Part shown: positions 25,590 to 34,436 of the stretch, one piece after another | How positions within the stretch are numbered: position 1 is the stretch's first letter | How the letters are laid out: the number at the start of each line of letters is the position of its first letter | NCBI GenBank assembly: GCA_016719945.1 | Contig: JADJYE010000019.1 | Span: 1-64,000 of the forward strand | Length of the DNA stretch: 64,000 nucleotides | Reading direction: 5' to 3' | Origin: Polyangiaceae bacterium | Lineage (GTDB): Bacteria; Myxococcota_A; Polyangia; Polyangiales; Polyangiaceae | The notes under the pieces: model-generated | Told to the model about the DNA's origin: nothing | Database searches by the model: none | What the model saw: the letters and a program-made list of their open reading frames with translations, nothing else | Translations under genes and position numbers: made by a program

Positions 25590-26738
25590 ATGCGCGATGG
25601 CTCTCTCGGCAGCGGCTCGATCGGCTACGACTCTCGCAGCCGCGGCGTCCTCGCCGCGCTCTTTTCCCTCGGGCTCTCGCTGGGGGCGTGTGGAGACGAC
25701 ACGGGGACAGGTGGGGGCACCGGCGGTGAGCCAGCGGCAGGAGGTGGAGGCTCCCCTGCGACGGGCGGCGGCGGCGCCACGAGCGGCGGCGGCGGCGCGG
25801 GCGGTCAGGAGCCCTTCATCCCGACGCCCGAGGACGTGCAGTTCCAGAGCGTGAACCCGATGCCGCTCGGCGAGTGGCTCGTGTTCAACGACTGGAACCC
25901 GGCGCCCAACGAGGTCCTCGTCATGCGCCCCGACGGGACCGATGAGGTCACGGTCTTTCGCGCGTACCGCGTCTGGTCCCTGGCCACCTCCCGCGATCAG
26001 AACCGCATCGCGTTCTCGGCCGGAGACCCCGAGCAAGAGGCGCACTACGGCGTCACTCTGGGGGACGCCATCCAGCCGACGTTCATCTACGACGCCACGC
26101 TCGAGGCGGCCGAGAACCTCACCTACGGCAACATCAACGACGAGTGCCTCCGCTTCGGCCCGGGCGACAAGTTCCTCTACTTGTGTCGGCGGGCCGGCTT
26201 CGCCGGCGTCGAGCCACCCGAGCAGGGGTACCGCGTCGGGCGCGTCGATCTCGAGACACGTGAGTTCGCGTGGCTGACGGGGCTCGACCCGGAGTCGTTC
26301 GCGCTGAACCCTGAGCCCAGCCTCGACGAGACGCAGCTCTACTTCACGCGCATCCCGCTCGGCGAAACCCGCTTCGTCGCGCGCGCGCCCCTGCCCAACG
26401 CGACCCCGGAGGAGTCGTTCCTCGATGCCGCGGGGGCGCCGCGGCTCTCCGCAGATGGCACCAAGATGCTCTACAACGACTATGGCCAAGCCGGCGCTCT
26501 GTTGGTCGTCGACCTGCAGACGCTCGACAAGACCCTGATCGCCGAGGGCGAGGTCGGCACCGCGCGCTGGTCCCCCGACGGTAACAAGGTCGCGTTCCTC
26601 CGCTGGGATAACGAGGGGCAGTGCTCGCACGTCGAGATCACCGACGCCGACGGGAGCACCCTCGACACGCCCACGCGCATCCACGACTGCGTCGACAGCG
26701 GACGCTTCGTGACCCAGCTCGAATGGGTCCTGCGCTGA
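25590..26738 (+). CDS. Lipoprotein with TolB-like beta-propeller repeats
   Basis: A 382-residue exported lipoprotein. After a 16-residue N-region and hydrophobic stretch, the lipobox is LSLGAC, followed by a long Gly/Ser/Thr linker (residues about 36-75) typical of myxobacterial lipoproteins. The mature domain contains WD40-like/TolB-like strands: PNEVLVMRPDGTDEVTVFRA, PRLSADGTKMLYND, TARWSPDGNKVAFLRWD. Ligand and role unknown. Its final 16 bp overlap the proposed start of the helical gene that opens the chaperone operon, so it may be co-transcribed with it. Confidence 0.75.
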   Translation: MRDGSLGSGSIGYDSRSRGVLAALFSLGLSLGACGDDTGTGGGTGGEPAAGGGGSPATGGGGATSGGGGAGGQEPFIPTPEDVQFQSVNPMPLGEWLVFNDWNPAPNEVLVMRPDGTDEVTVFRAYRVWSLATSRDQNRIAFSAGDPEQEAHYGVTLGDAIQPTFIYDATLEAAENLTYGNINDECLRFGPGDKFLYLCRRAGFAGVEPPEQGYRVGRVDLETREFAWLTGLDPESFALNPEPSLDETQLYFTRIPLGETRFVARAPLPNATPEESFLDAAGAPRLSADGTKMLYNDYGQAGALLVVDLQTLDKTLIAEGEVGTARWSPDGNKVAFLRWDNEGQCSHVEITDADGSTLDTPTRIHDCVDSGRFVTQLEWVLR

Positions 26739-28025
26739 GCGCAGACGGGGCGCGCGGCCGCGTGGCGCGACGCGGACGAGGCGCTGCTCCTTCGCCTCAC
26801 CGACGAGCGGGCCGTCGAGCGCCTGTGGCGCCTCGAGGCCCCGCCCGCGGCGGCGGCGCTGCCGGCGCGCGCGGCCGTGCTGGCGCGGGAGGTGCGCCGG
26901 CTCCCGGGCGGCGCCGACGCGGTGGAGCGCGCGGCGGCGGGCGACGCCAGCTCGCTCGCCGAGCAGCTCCGCTCGAGCATGGCCTCGTGGACGGCCGCCC
27001 TCAAGCACGCCGCCGCCATCTACTTCGAGCGCCTCGCGCTCGAGCGCGAGCGCGCGCTGCCGAAGAGCGGCCAGCTCAGCGCGTCCGCGCTCGCCGCCGC
27101 CGCGCACGACGCGACCCTGCGCCGCGTGGCGGCGTGGATCGCGCTCGCGGACGACGGCACCTTCGTGCGCGAGCTCGCCAGCCGCGTCGCCGGCGGCGCG
27201 GTCCCCGCCGCGGTGCTCGACGGGCTCGCGGAGGCCGCGGTGGATCGCGCGCTCACCGAGCTCGGCGGGCGCGCGCGCGGGGCCGTCACCGATCTGGGCG
27301 CGCGCGGCGCGGCTGCGCTGCACGCCCTGGGCAGGATCCGCGAGGCTTGCAAGCTCGCGGGCGCGTCCGGGGCGACCACGAAGCGGGTCGTCGCTCTCGC
27401 CGAGCGAGCCGCCGCCCGCGCCGTCGACGAGGCCCTGGCCCCCCTCGCAGACGAGCTGCGTGAGGCTCAGGCTCGCGGGGCCCCGGCGGCCGAGCTGGTC
27501 GCGTCGATGTCGCGTGTGCGCGCGGTCTGGGAGTGGTCGGGCCACGACGAGGCGGTCGAGCGCTTCGCCCTCGATCAGGTGACCGACCCGGCCTGGGAGA
27601 TCTATCGGCGCGTCGCCTGGCCCGAGCTGCGCGCGTTGCTCGCGCCTTGCGAGCCGCTGTACGAGAGCATGGAGGCGCGCATCCTCGCGCGGCCCAGCGA
27701 GCTCGCGTACGCCGCGTCCTGCGCGCAGACGCTCGTGTTCCGGTCCGAGCTCGAGACGGATCGCGAGCGCGAGTGGGCCTTCGCGGAGCGCGCGCTCCGC
27801 CTGTGCCCCACCCACCGCAATGGTCGGCTGGTCATGGCCGACCTCCTCTCGGCCCGGGCGCTCGCGCTCTTGTCGAGGACGACGGCGCCCACCGCCAGGC
27901 GGGACGTCGCCGAGGCGACGGAGCTGCTCGCGCGCGCCGAGGCGGCGTTCGCCGGTCGGGCGCGCACGAAGGAGGCTCAGGGCCGGCTCGATGACACCAA
28001 GCGCCGGTGGGGGATCGGCGCGTGA
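26723..28025 (+). CDS. Helical protein opening the Hsp70 operon; start region contains a probable one-base insertion
   Basis: No family recognised. From the first in-frame start after the previous stop (GTG 26877) the product is 382 residues, but clear coding-like sequence continues upstream in the same frame (AWRDADEALLLRLTDERAVE), with no start codon. Removing one G from the GGGG at 26747-26750 joins this to ATG 26723 (MGPALSADG), giving about 433 residues. The protein is Ala/Arg/Glu-rich and almost all helix, with a C-terminal TPR-like stretch (EWAFAERALRLCPTHRNGRL, ATELLARAEAAFAGRARTKE). It overlaps the J-like gene by 4 bp, so it is probably a component or client adaptor of the Hsp70 module. 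Confidence 0.7.
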
Positions 28026-28408
28026 GCGACAACCCCTTCGACGCGCTCGGGCTGGATCCGCTCGCGAGCCCCGACCAGATCACCGAGCGGCTCAGGGAGC
28101 TGATCGAGGAGGCGAGCGATCCAGAGCGGGCCCGGCTGCGAGCCGCCTGGGAGGACCTCACCCGTCACCCGACCCGGCGCGTCGAGCTCGCGCTCGCGAC
28201 GTTCGTGGATCTCGAGCCGCTGACCGTGTCGGCTCCGGGACCGCGCGCCGCCCTCGCCGGCGTCAGCGAGCGAGAGGGCGCGCGCCTGCTCGCCGCGCCG
28301 GTCTCGGACCTGTTTGCCTCGCTCACTCGGCTGGGGCTCGCGCCCAGCGAGCCAACTGGCTACGTGTCCCTCGCCCTCGACCCGATCCTCAAGGACCACC
28401 GATCATGA
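28022..28408 (+). CDS. J-domain-like protein lacking HPD, partner of the adjacent Hsp70
   Basis: A 128-residue protein starting at GTG 28022 (GTGA overlap with the previous stop). The N-terminus SDNPFDALGLDPLASPDQIT looks like J-domain helix I (compare NPYxxLGVxxxAS), and DPERARLRAAWEDL resembles the helix III/IV end (DPxxRxxYD). The loop where the HPD tripeptide should be is replaced by RELIEEASDPERAR, so it could not stimulate an Hsp70 in the usual way. The rest has another helical segment (GVSEREGARLLAAPVSDLFA). Its gene overlaps the Hsp70 start by 4 bp (ATGA). J-domain assignment is by pattern and context. Confidence 0.6.
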   Translation: MSDNPFDALGLDPLASPDQITERLRELIEEASDPERARLRAAWEDLTRHPTRRVELALATFVDLEPLTVSAPGPRAALAGVSEREGARLLAAPVSDLFASLTRLGLAPSEPTGYVSLALDPILKDHRS

Positions 28409-30999
28409 TCTTGCTCGACCGCGCCGTGGGAATCGACCTCGGCACCACCAACTCAGAGATCGCCGTGCTCGTCCCTTCGGAGCGTGAGGTCCTCGTCTAC
28501 GAGGACCGCTTCGGTCGCAAGACGGTCCCGTCGGCGGTGGCGTGGGACCAGGACAAGGGCGTGTTCCTCGTCGGCCGCGCAGCGCGCGCGCGCCGCGGGA
28601 AGGAGCCGGCGCCGGTCGAGTCCATCAAGCGCAGGATGGGGCAAGACGTCCGCGTGCCGGTGGGAGCGCACCAGCTGACCCCGGAGGAGGTGTCCGCGAA
28701 GATCCTCGCCGAGCTGCGCGCCGTGATGGCGACGTTCCTCGCGGCCAAGGCGAGTGAGGGCGTCGAGATGCGCGTCGACCGAGCGGTCATCACGGTGCCC
28801 GCGTACTTCGACGCCCCGCAGATCGAGGCGACGCGTCGCGCGGGCGAGCTCGCGGGGTTGTCGGTGGTCGGCATCATCCAGGAGCCGACGGCGGCCGCCA
28901 TCTACCACACCCACAAGCGCCGCACCGCGGGCGGAAACTTCCTCGTCTACGACCTGGGAGGTGGCACCTTCGACGTCTCCATCCTCCGCTGTATCGCCGG
29001 TGAATATCAGGTGCTCGCGATCGACGGCGACAACCTGCTCGGCGGCGACGACTTCGATCGACGCTTCGCCGAGGACCTGCGCAAGAGGCTGTGCACGCGC
29101 GGCTACGCGCTCGAGCTCGACGTGCTCCACGACGCCGCCGATCGCGCGCGCTTCCAGGCGCTCGTGCACCTCGCGCAGGAGATCAAGGAGGGGCTGTCCT
29201 CGGCGGAGTCGGTGAGCATCTCGCGCGACGCACTGATCGTCGACAAGGCAGGCGAGCCGGTGTCGGTCGAGATCGAGGTCTCACGAGCCGAATACGAGAC
29301 GTCGATCGCGGATCTCGTCGAGCGGACGATCGAGTGCTCGCTGCGCGCGATCGAGGAGAGCAAGAAGGGCGCGGCGGTGGGCGCCGAGGAGATCGATCAC
29401 GTGATCCTGGTGGGGGGGTCCACCCGAGTCCCGCTGGTCAGGCGGCGCGTCAGCGAGGCGATCTGCGCCCACACCAAAGGGAAGGAGCCCCTCGCCGACG
29501 AGGTCGACACGATCGTCGCGCTCGGGGCGGCGGTCCACGCAGCTCACGTCGCCGGCCTCGCCATCGAGGACACGGAGGGTGGGGTCCGCGCCTCTTTCAG
29601 CGGGCCGCTGGTCACCACGACCGGTCGCGCGAAGCTCGCGGCGCGGGCGGAGCGTTCGCCCAAGCCGGCCGCGTCGGTCCGCATCGAGCAGGACGGCGCG
29701 TCGCTGGCGGAGGGGCCCGTGACCTCCGACGGGCGCCCGACCCGGCTCGAGGTCGCGCCGTCGGGGGAGGGTGACGCCGAGCTCGCGCTCGCGGTGCTCG
29801 ACTCGGAGGGCGCGGTGATGGGCAGGGTGCCGTTCGTCCTTTACCGCGGCGAGGCGAGGCCGCGCGCCAGCGCGCTGTCTCGAGCGAGCGTCGTCGCGAA
29901 GGAGATCGGCGTAGAGGTCGTCCGGGCCGGCAGGCGCGAGCGACGCATCCTGCTCGCGAAGGGGACGGGGCTGCCGGTCGAGACGAAGCACACCTTCTAC
30001 ACGGCGGACCAGAGCGGCGCCGTCGTGGTGCGCTTGCTCCAGGGGCGAATGCCGATCAAGACCTTGGCCATCCCGGTCGGCCGCGAGTTGCCGCTCGGCA
30101 CCCCGGTGGAGCTCACGGTGCGCTGTGACGAGGCCATGCGCGTGGAGGCGCGGGCCAACGTGGCAAGCCAAGAGCTGTGGGCGACGGTCTCGCCGGCGGA
30201 GCAGCTGCAATACGACAACGCCGGGGTGGTCGACGACCTGCTCGGGGAGGCTGAGCGCGCTCGCGGCGCGCTGTGGGGCCACGCGGGCGAGGCCTTTCGT
30301 CGTGAGGTCGACCAGCTCTCGGCGTCGATCCGAGAGACGCTCCAGACCGATCCGGCGAAGCTCTCCGCGCAGTGCGGCCGGCTTCGCCGGCTGCTCGACG
30401 AGATCGCAGGCGACGCGGCCGACCCGCTCCACCCGCCGCTCGCCCTGTTCGAGCAGGAGCTCGACTCCCTGCGGCGCGTCGTCTACCGCGCCCCCGGGCT
30501 GCTCGTCGGCCTGGACCGCGACGCGTGGGACGAGCGTATCCGCGGGATCGAGGAGCGCGCCATGGAGGCGCACGCGGCGATCGACGCGACGATGTGGCGC
30601 CGCACGTTCAACGAGGTGCAGGCGCTGTACGAGACCGCCGTGCAGGAGGAGTTCGCCGCCCGGCGAACCGACGACCCGGCCTACCTTCAGATGCGGCTCG
30701 CGAGCGCCCTCCGCTACAAGACCCGTGTCGAGCGCTCGTTGCTCGATTTCACCGCCGCCGCGGCGGCGGAGCTCGGGGCCATCCAGACCAAGGAGCGAGA
30801 TCGCTTGCTCGAGGTGCTGCGCTCCAAGGTGGACGGCCCGCTCGGGAAGGTCGAGTCCCAAGAGCTCAAGGAGCCCAACGAGGTCCGGCGCGCCATCGAG
30901 CAGGTCTTCACGGAGATCGAGCGCGTGGAGGCGGCGGCCGAGCGGCTGCCCTCGCTGGGGCTCGTCACGGAGCGCGGGGGACCGGGCGGCCGCGCGTGA
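28405..30999 (+). CDS. Atypical Hsp70 (DnaK-like) with inserted domain and extended C-terminus
   Basis: An 864-residue Hsp70, about 220 longer than DnaK. The ATPase domain is complete: AVGIDLGTTNSEIAVL (phosphate 1, residues 7-22), EPTAAAIYHTH (160), YDLGGGTFDVSIL (182) and ILVGGSTRVPLV (334). The domain ends at about LGAAVHAAHVAG (373-384). The usual linker LLLDVTPL is missing; about 100 unrelated residues (beta-rich, SVRIEQDGASLAEGPVTSDG) intervene before an SBD-beta-like start (KEIGVEVVRAG, GTGLPVETKHTFYT). A long helical C-terminus (about 590-864) replaces the lid, with no EEVD or DnaK-type tail. Coupled by 4-bp overlaps on both sides. Probably a specialised chaperone, not the housekeeping DnaK. 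Confidence 0.88.
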   Translation: MILLDRAVGIDLGTTNSEIAVLVPSEREVLVYEDRFGRKTVPSAVAWDQDKGVFLVGRAARARRGKEPAPVESIKRRMGQDVRVPVGAHQLTPEEVSAKILAELRAVMATFLAAKASEGVEMRVDRAVITVPAYFDAPQIEATRRAGELAGLSVVGIIQEPTAAAIYHTHKRRTAGGNFLVYDLGGGTFDVSILRCIAGEYQVLAIDGDNLLGGDDFDRRFAEDLRKRLCTRGYALELDVLHDAADRARFQALVHLAQEIKEGLSSAESVSISRDALIVDKAGEPVSVEIEVSRAEYETSIADLVERTIECSLRAIEESKKGAAVGAEEIDHVILVGGSTRVPLVRRRVSEAICAHTKGKEPLADEVDTIVALGAAVHAAHVAGLAIEDTEGGVRASFSGPLVTTTGRAKLAARAERSPKPAASVRIEQDGASLAEGPVTSDGRPTRLEVAPSGEGDAELALAVLDSEGAVMGRVPFVLYRGEARPRASALSRASVVAKEIGVEVVRAGRRERRILLAKGTGLPVETKHTFYTADQSGAVVVRLLQGRMPIKTLAIPVGRELPLGTPVELTVRCDEAMRVEARANVASQELWATVSPAEQLQYDNAGVVDDLLGEAERARGALWGHAGEAFRREVDQLSASIRETLQTDPAKLSAQCGRLRRLLDEIAGDAADPLHPPLALFEQELDSLRRVVYRAPGLLVGLDRDAWDERIRGIEERAMEAHAAIDATMWRRTFNEVQALYETAVQEEFAARRTDDPAYLQMRLASALRYKTRVERSLLDFTAAAAAELGAIQTKERDRLLEVLRSKVDGPLGKVESQELKEPNEVRRAIEQVFTEIERVEAAAERLPSLGLVTERGGPGGRA

Positions 31000-32444
31000 C
31001 GTTCTTCGACGAGCTCGGACTGCGCGCTGCCGAGCAGCTCGAGACCTCGGTCGGGCCCTTCATCGCGCTCGCGTCGTTCAAGCGCCTGCTCGCTGCCGAG
31101 CAGCCGACGCGTGGCAGGGCCGTCATCGGCGCCCTGCGCTGCGCCATGGCGCTCGACGAGGAGGGCGAGATCGAGCGCGCCGTCGCGGCCTTCGAAGCGC
31201 TCGACGGGGACACGATCAGCGCCGTCACCTACGCGGTCCGCCTGCTCGACTCGGGGCGAACCCAGCTCGCGGCCCGGTTGTGCGCCGCCGAGCTCTCGCG
31301 CACCGGGTCGTCGACCGCGGCGTACGTGCGCGCGCGCGCCGTCGAGGCCGGCCTGGACGCCGGCCTCGACAGCTGCGCCCTCTGGGGTCAAGTCGTCGAG
31401 CACGCCGGCGCGCGCGGCGATCACCGGGTCCACGCGCACGCGGTCGCCAGGTGGATCGGCGCGTGGATCACGAGGGCTCGACGCGACGCCGGCGCCGTCC
31501 TTCCGCGCGCCGCGCTCGTGGCCCACGCGGAGCGCGCGCAGCTCGCCGAGGTGCTCGCTGAGGAGCGGCTCGTCATCCTCCGCGGGAGGCTGCTCTCGGC
31601 GAGCGCGTTCCAGCGGGCCAGCGCGAGCTCGTCGCTCGAGGAGATCGCGCGGCGTGACACGGCAGGGCTCGGCGGCGCCGCGCTCGCGATGCTGTGCAGG
31701 CACTTCGACGAGATGCCGTTCCATCTGCACTCGATCGAGGTCGATCGCGTGAGGGCGGCCCTGAAGCGGCTGCCCGACGGCGCCGACAAGACGCGCCTGT
31801 TCGAGGGCATCGACGCCATGGCGGCGCTCGCCTCGGCGTACGCGGCTCGTGAAGACGACGCCTCGATCGAGGCCGCGGCGTCGCGCGTAGCGCGCGCATC
31901 ACCGCTCGCCGCGGCGGCGTCGGCGCGGCGAGCGGCTGCCGCAACCGCCAGCGAGCCGCTCCCGTCTCTGCTCGCCGGGGCGGGCGCGTACGATCGGATC
32001 GTCGCGACGTCGATCGACGCGCTGGCGTGCCTCGAGGGTGGGCGCGCGGCCGCGGCCGTCGGCCTGCTCGACGCGGCGACCGCGCTCTTGTCGCCCGACG
32101 TCCCCGTCCCGACGTCTGCCTGGCTAGCCGCGAGCGCCGCGCTCGACGCCCGCGACGTGGAGGCGAGGCGGGCTGGGGCGGGGCTGATTCGGGCTGCTCT
32201 CGCGCGCACCACGAGCCTGCCACCGCCTCCGCTCACGGCGCTGGCGGGTCGGCTCGCGAAGGCCGGAGACGGCGACGCCGCGCACGCGGTCCTCGAAGAG
32301 GCGACCCGGCTGCGCGAGCCGGCTGCGCGCGTCGCTTCGGCCGAGATCCGGCGCGAGATCGCCTATGCGGCGCTGGCGTCCGGTGACCGCGGCCGAGCGC
32401 TCGAGGAGCTCCGCCGGGCGAAGGGGCTATTCTGTCCGTCGTGA
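30996..32444 (+). CDS. Helical-repeat protein of the Hsp70 operon
   Basis: A 482-residue protein without signal peptide, starting at GTG 30996, in a GTGA overlap with the Hsp70 stop. It is almost all helix and Ala-rich, with loose TPR-like pairs (IGALRCAMALDEEGEIERAV, AAFEALDGDTISAVTYAVRL, GLIRAALARTTSLPPPPL, AHAVLEEATRL). No catalytic motif is visible. Helical-repeat partners often present clients or bind Hsp70 tails, and its place between the Hsp70 and the kinase favours an adaptor role; that is inference. It ends in a GTGA overlap with the kinase gene. Confidence 0.65.
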   Translation: MTFFDELGLRAAEQLETSVGPFIALASFKRLLAAEQPTRGRAVIGALRCAMALDEEGEIERAVAAFEALDGDTISAVTYAVRLLDSGRTQLAARLCAAELSRTGSSTAAYVRARAVEAGLDAGLDSCALWGQVVEHAGARGDHRVHAHAVARWIGAWITRARRDAGAVLPRAALVAHAERAQLAEVLAEERLVILRGRLLSASAFQRASASSSLEEIARRDTAGLGGAALAMLCRHFDEMPFHLHSIEVDRVRAALKRLPDGADKTRLFEGIDAMAALASAYAAREDDASIEAAASRVARASPLAAAASARRAAAATASEPLPSLLAGAGAYDRIVATSIDALACLEGGRAAAAVGLLDAATALLSPDVPVPTSAWLAASAALDARDVEARRAGAGLIRAALARTTSLPPPPLTALAGRLAKAGDGDAAHAVLEEATRLREPAARVASAEIRREIAYAALASGDRGRALEELRRAKGLFCPS

Positions 32445-33523
32445 GCGGAGGTGATGAAGAGGTCGAGCTCGTCGGCGCGACGCTCCCTGGGGGCTGGCGC
32501 ATCGTCGGCTTCATCGGCGAAGGCGCGATGGCCCGGGTCTACGAAGGCCGCGGCGCGGACGGCACCGCAGTCGCCGTGAAGCTCCTCCACCGCGCGCTGC
32601 TGAAACAGGCCGACGTCGCGTTCCGGTTTCGGCGCGAGGCCGAGCTGCTCGAGGCGATCGACAGCCCGCACGTGCCGAAGGTTCTCGGCCGCGGCAGAGA
32701 CGAGACCGGCCGGTTCTTTCAGGTCCTCGAGCTCGTTCATGGCGAGTCGCTGCACGAGGTGCTCTCCGACCGCGGCACCGTCCCCTATGGCCAAGCCCTC
32801 GAGATCGCCCTCCAGATCTGCGCGGCGTTGAAGGCGGCGCACGCGGCCGGCATCGTGCACCGCGACCTGAAGCCCGAGAACGTCGTCGTCTCGGGCCTGC
32901 CGGATCGACCGGCCGTGAAGCTGCTCGACTTCAGCGTGTCGAAGGACGAAAACCTCTCGTTCACCAAGACAGGGGTCATCCTCGGGACGCCCTCGTACAT
33001 GGCTCCCGAGCAGGCGCACGGCGAGTCCTCGCCCCAGGTGGACGTCTACGGCGTGGGCGCGATCCTCTACGACATGTTGCTCGGGCGGCCGCCTCACCTG
33101 GGAGACGTTCCGGGGAAGGTCCTGGCGGCGCTGCTCACCGAGGCGCCGCCGACCCCGCGGTCGCTCGCTCCTCACCTCTCTCGCGACGCTGAGGCCGTCT
33201 TGCTCAAGGCGATCGCCCGCTCTCCACGCGACCGTTATGCGTCGGCGGTCGAGCTGGCCGCGGCCTTGGAGGGGCTGATCGCGGACTCTGATCGTCGCTC
33301 CGCGGTCGCGACCGACCCTCCGCCCGCTCCTGATGCTCCCGTGCTCGTCGAGCCTCTGCTTGTCGGGCCGACGCCGGAGGTCCGAGGGACGACCCCACGT
33401 CCGAACGAAGAGACGTCCGGTCCGTTCGAGCAGCCCTTGGCGCGCTCGCGGAGCTGGGTGTGGCTCGTCGTGGGGGTGGCGATCGTGGTCGCCACGATCG
33501 TGATCCTCGCCGCGCGCGCTTGA
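32441..33523 (+). CDS. Tail-anchored Ser/Thr protein kinase of the Hsp70 operon (DFS variant)
   Basis: A 360-residue Hanks-type kinase: IVGFIGEGAMARVYEGRG (glycine loop), VAVKLLH (ATP Lys), GIVHRDLKPENVVVSG (HRD loop), then LLDFSVSKDENLSF, where DFG is DFS, and GTPSYMAPEQAHG (activation segment). DVYGVGAILYDMLLG and DRYASAVELAAAL are ordinary C-lobe parts. The Asp that binds magnesium is kept, so activity is plausible. A Pro/Glu linker leads to a C-terminal membrane helix (WVWLVVGVAIVVATIVILAA) with only two residues after it, so the kinase is cytoplasmic and tail-anchored without a sensor domain. Last gene of the coupled chaperone operon. Confidence 0.92.
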   Translation: MSGGDEEVELVGATLPGGWRIVGFIGEGAMARVYEGRGADGTAVAVKLLHRALLKQADVAFRFRREAELLEAIDSPHVPKVLGRGRDETGRFFQVLELVHGESLHEVLSDRGTVPYGQALEIALQICAALKAAHAAGIVHRDLKPENVVVSGLPDRPAVKLLDFSVSKDENLSFTKTGVILGTPSYMAPEQAHGESSPQVDVYGVGAILYDMLLGRPPHLGDVPGKVLAALLTEAPPTPRSLAPHLSRDAEAVLLKAIARSPRDRYASAVELAAALEGLIADSDRRSAVATDPPPAPDAPVLVEPLLVGPTPEVRGTTPRPNEETSGPFEQPLARSRSWVWLVVGVAIVVATIVILAARA

Positions 33524-33538
33524 GCGTACGATGCAGGG

Positions 33539-34432
33539 ATGCGACGAGCCTTCGCGCTTGTGGGCTTCGCCGTCGTCGTGGGGGTCGCGGGGGGAGCGTG
33601 CGAGTCCGAGAGCGACTCGGAGCTCGAGGCCACCGAGACCCCGCGCGACGAGGTCGCGTACGGCATCGCGGAGGTCCTGTGTGGGGGCGCGACCGAGTGC
33701 TGCGCGGCCAACGGCCTCGACGAGCCAGGGCGCTCGTGCGTCACCGTGCTGCGCAACGACGTCTTCGTCGAGTTCCTCCGCGCGGACGAGCAGAAGCGCG
33801 AGGTGCTCATCGCCCATGGCGAGGCGTGTATCGAGGCATATCGGGCCGCGATGGTGGAGGCGCCCAGCTGCGAGGAGCTGCCTCACCCGGTGCACATCCG
33901 ACACGTTTGCCCCCAGCTCTTCGGTGAGGTCGCCGAGGGCACGCGACCGCCAGGAGATATCTGCAGCGCGCTCCACCAGTGCGCGTCGCCGGCCGAGGGC
34001 GAAGGCGAGCGTTCCTGCCGCTCGACCGAGCTGTATCAGCCGGCGACGTGCACCTGGCTCGTCCCCGTCGCCGACGGTGGAGCTTGCGGCGAGCTCGGCG
34101 GTGGTCGCTATGGGGTCTGCGGCGACGGCCAGGGGTGCGCGGTCCGCGAAGCAGGCGCCGAGCCTGCATGTGGTGCGAAGGTGGCGGTCGGTGAGTCGTG
34201 CGTCGACAATGACAGCTGCCCCGAGTCGTACGTGTGCGGCGGCGGTGACCAAGCGCTCTTCTGCCAAGCGCCGCTCGGGATCGGGGGAGACTGTCGCTTC
34301 GCGCCTGCCTCGTGCGACCTCGGGCTGATCTGCGATGACCTCTCCGGGACGTGCATCGACGTCCCGATCCTGCGCGACTGCGGCGGGTCGTTCGTCTGCC
34401 CCCACCCGCTCGACCCCTACTGTGCCGACTAG
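33539..34432 (+). CDS. Cysteine-rich lipoprotein of unknown function
   Basis: A 297-residue lipoprotein: signal AFALVGFAVVVGVAGGAC with lipobox AGGAC, then an acidic linker and a domain with about 26 Cys. The repeated pattern of short Cys loops (GGACGELGGGRYGVCGDGQG, GESCVDNDSCPESYVCGGG, GGDCRFAPASCDLGLICDD) is like the Cys-rich repeats often annotated Dickkopf-like in myxobacterial lipoproteins. Presumably surface-exposed and disulfide-bonded. It starts 15 bp after the kinase stop, so the chaperone transcript may continue into it, and it is convergent with the next kinase (4 bp gap). Confidence 0.75.
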   Translation: MRRAFALVGFAVVVGVAGGACESESDSELEATETPRDEVAYGIAEVLCGGATECCAANGLDEPGRSCVTVLRNDVFVEFLRADEQKREVLIAHGEACIEAYRAAMVEAPSCEELPHPVHIRHVCPQLFGEVAEGTRPPGDICSALHQCASPAEGEGERSCRSTELYQPATCTWLVPVADGGACGELGGGRYGVCGDGQGCAVREAGAEPACGAKVAVGESCVDNDSCPESYVCGGGDQALFCQAPLGIGGDCRFAPASCDLGLICDDLSGTCIDVPILRDCGGSFVCPHPLDPYCAD

Positions 34433-34436
34433 TCGC

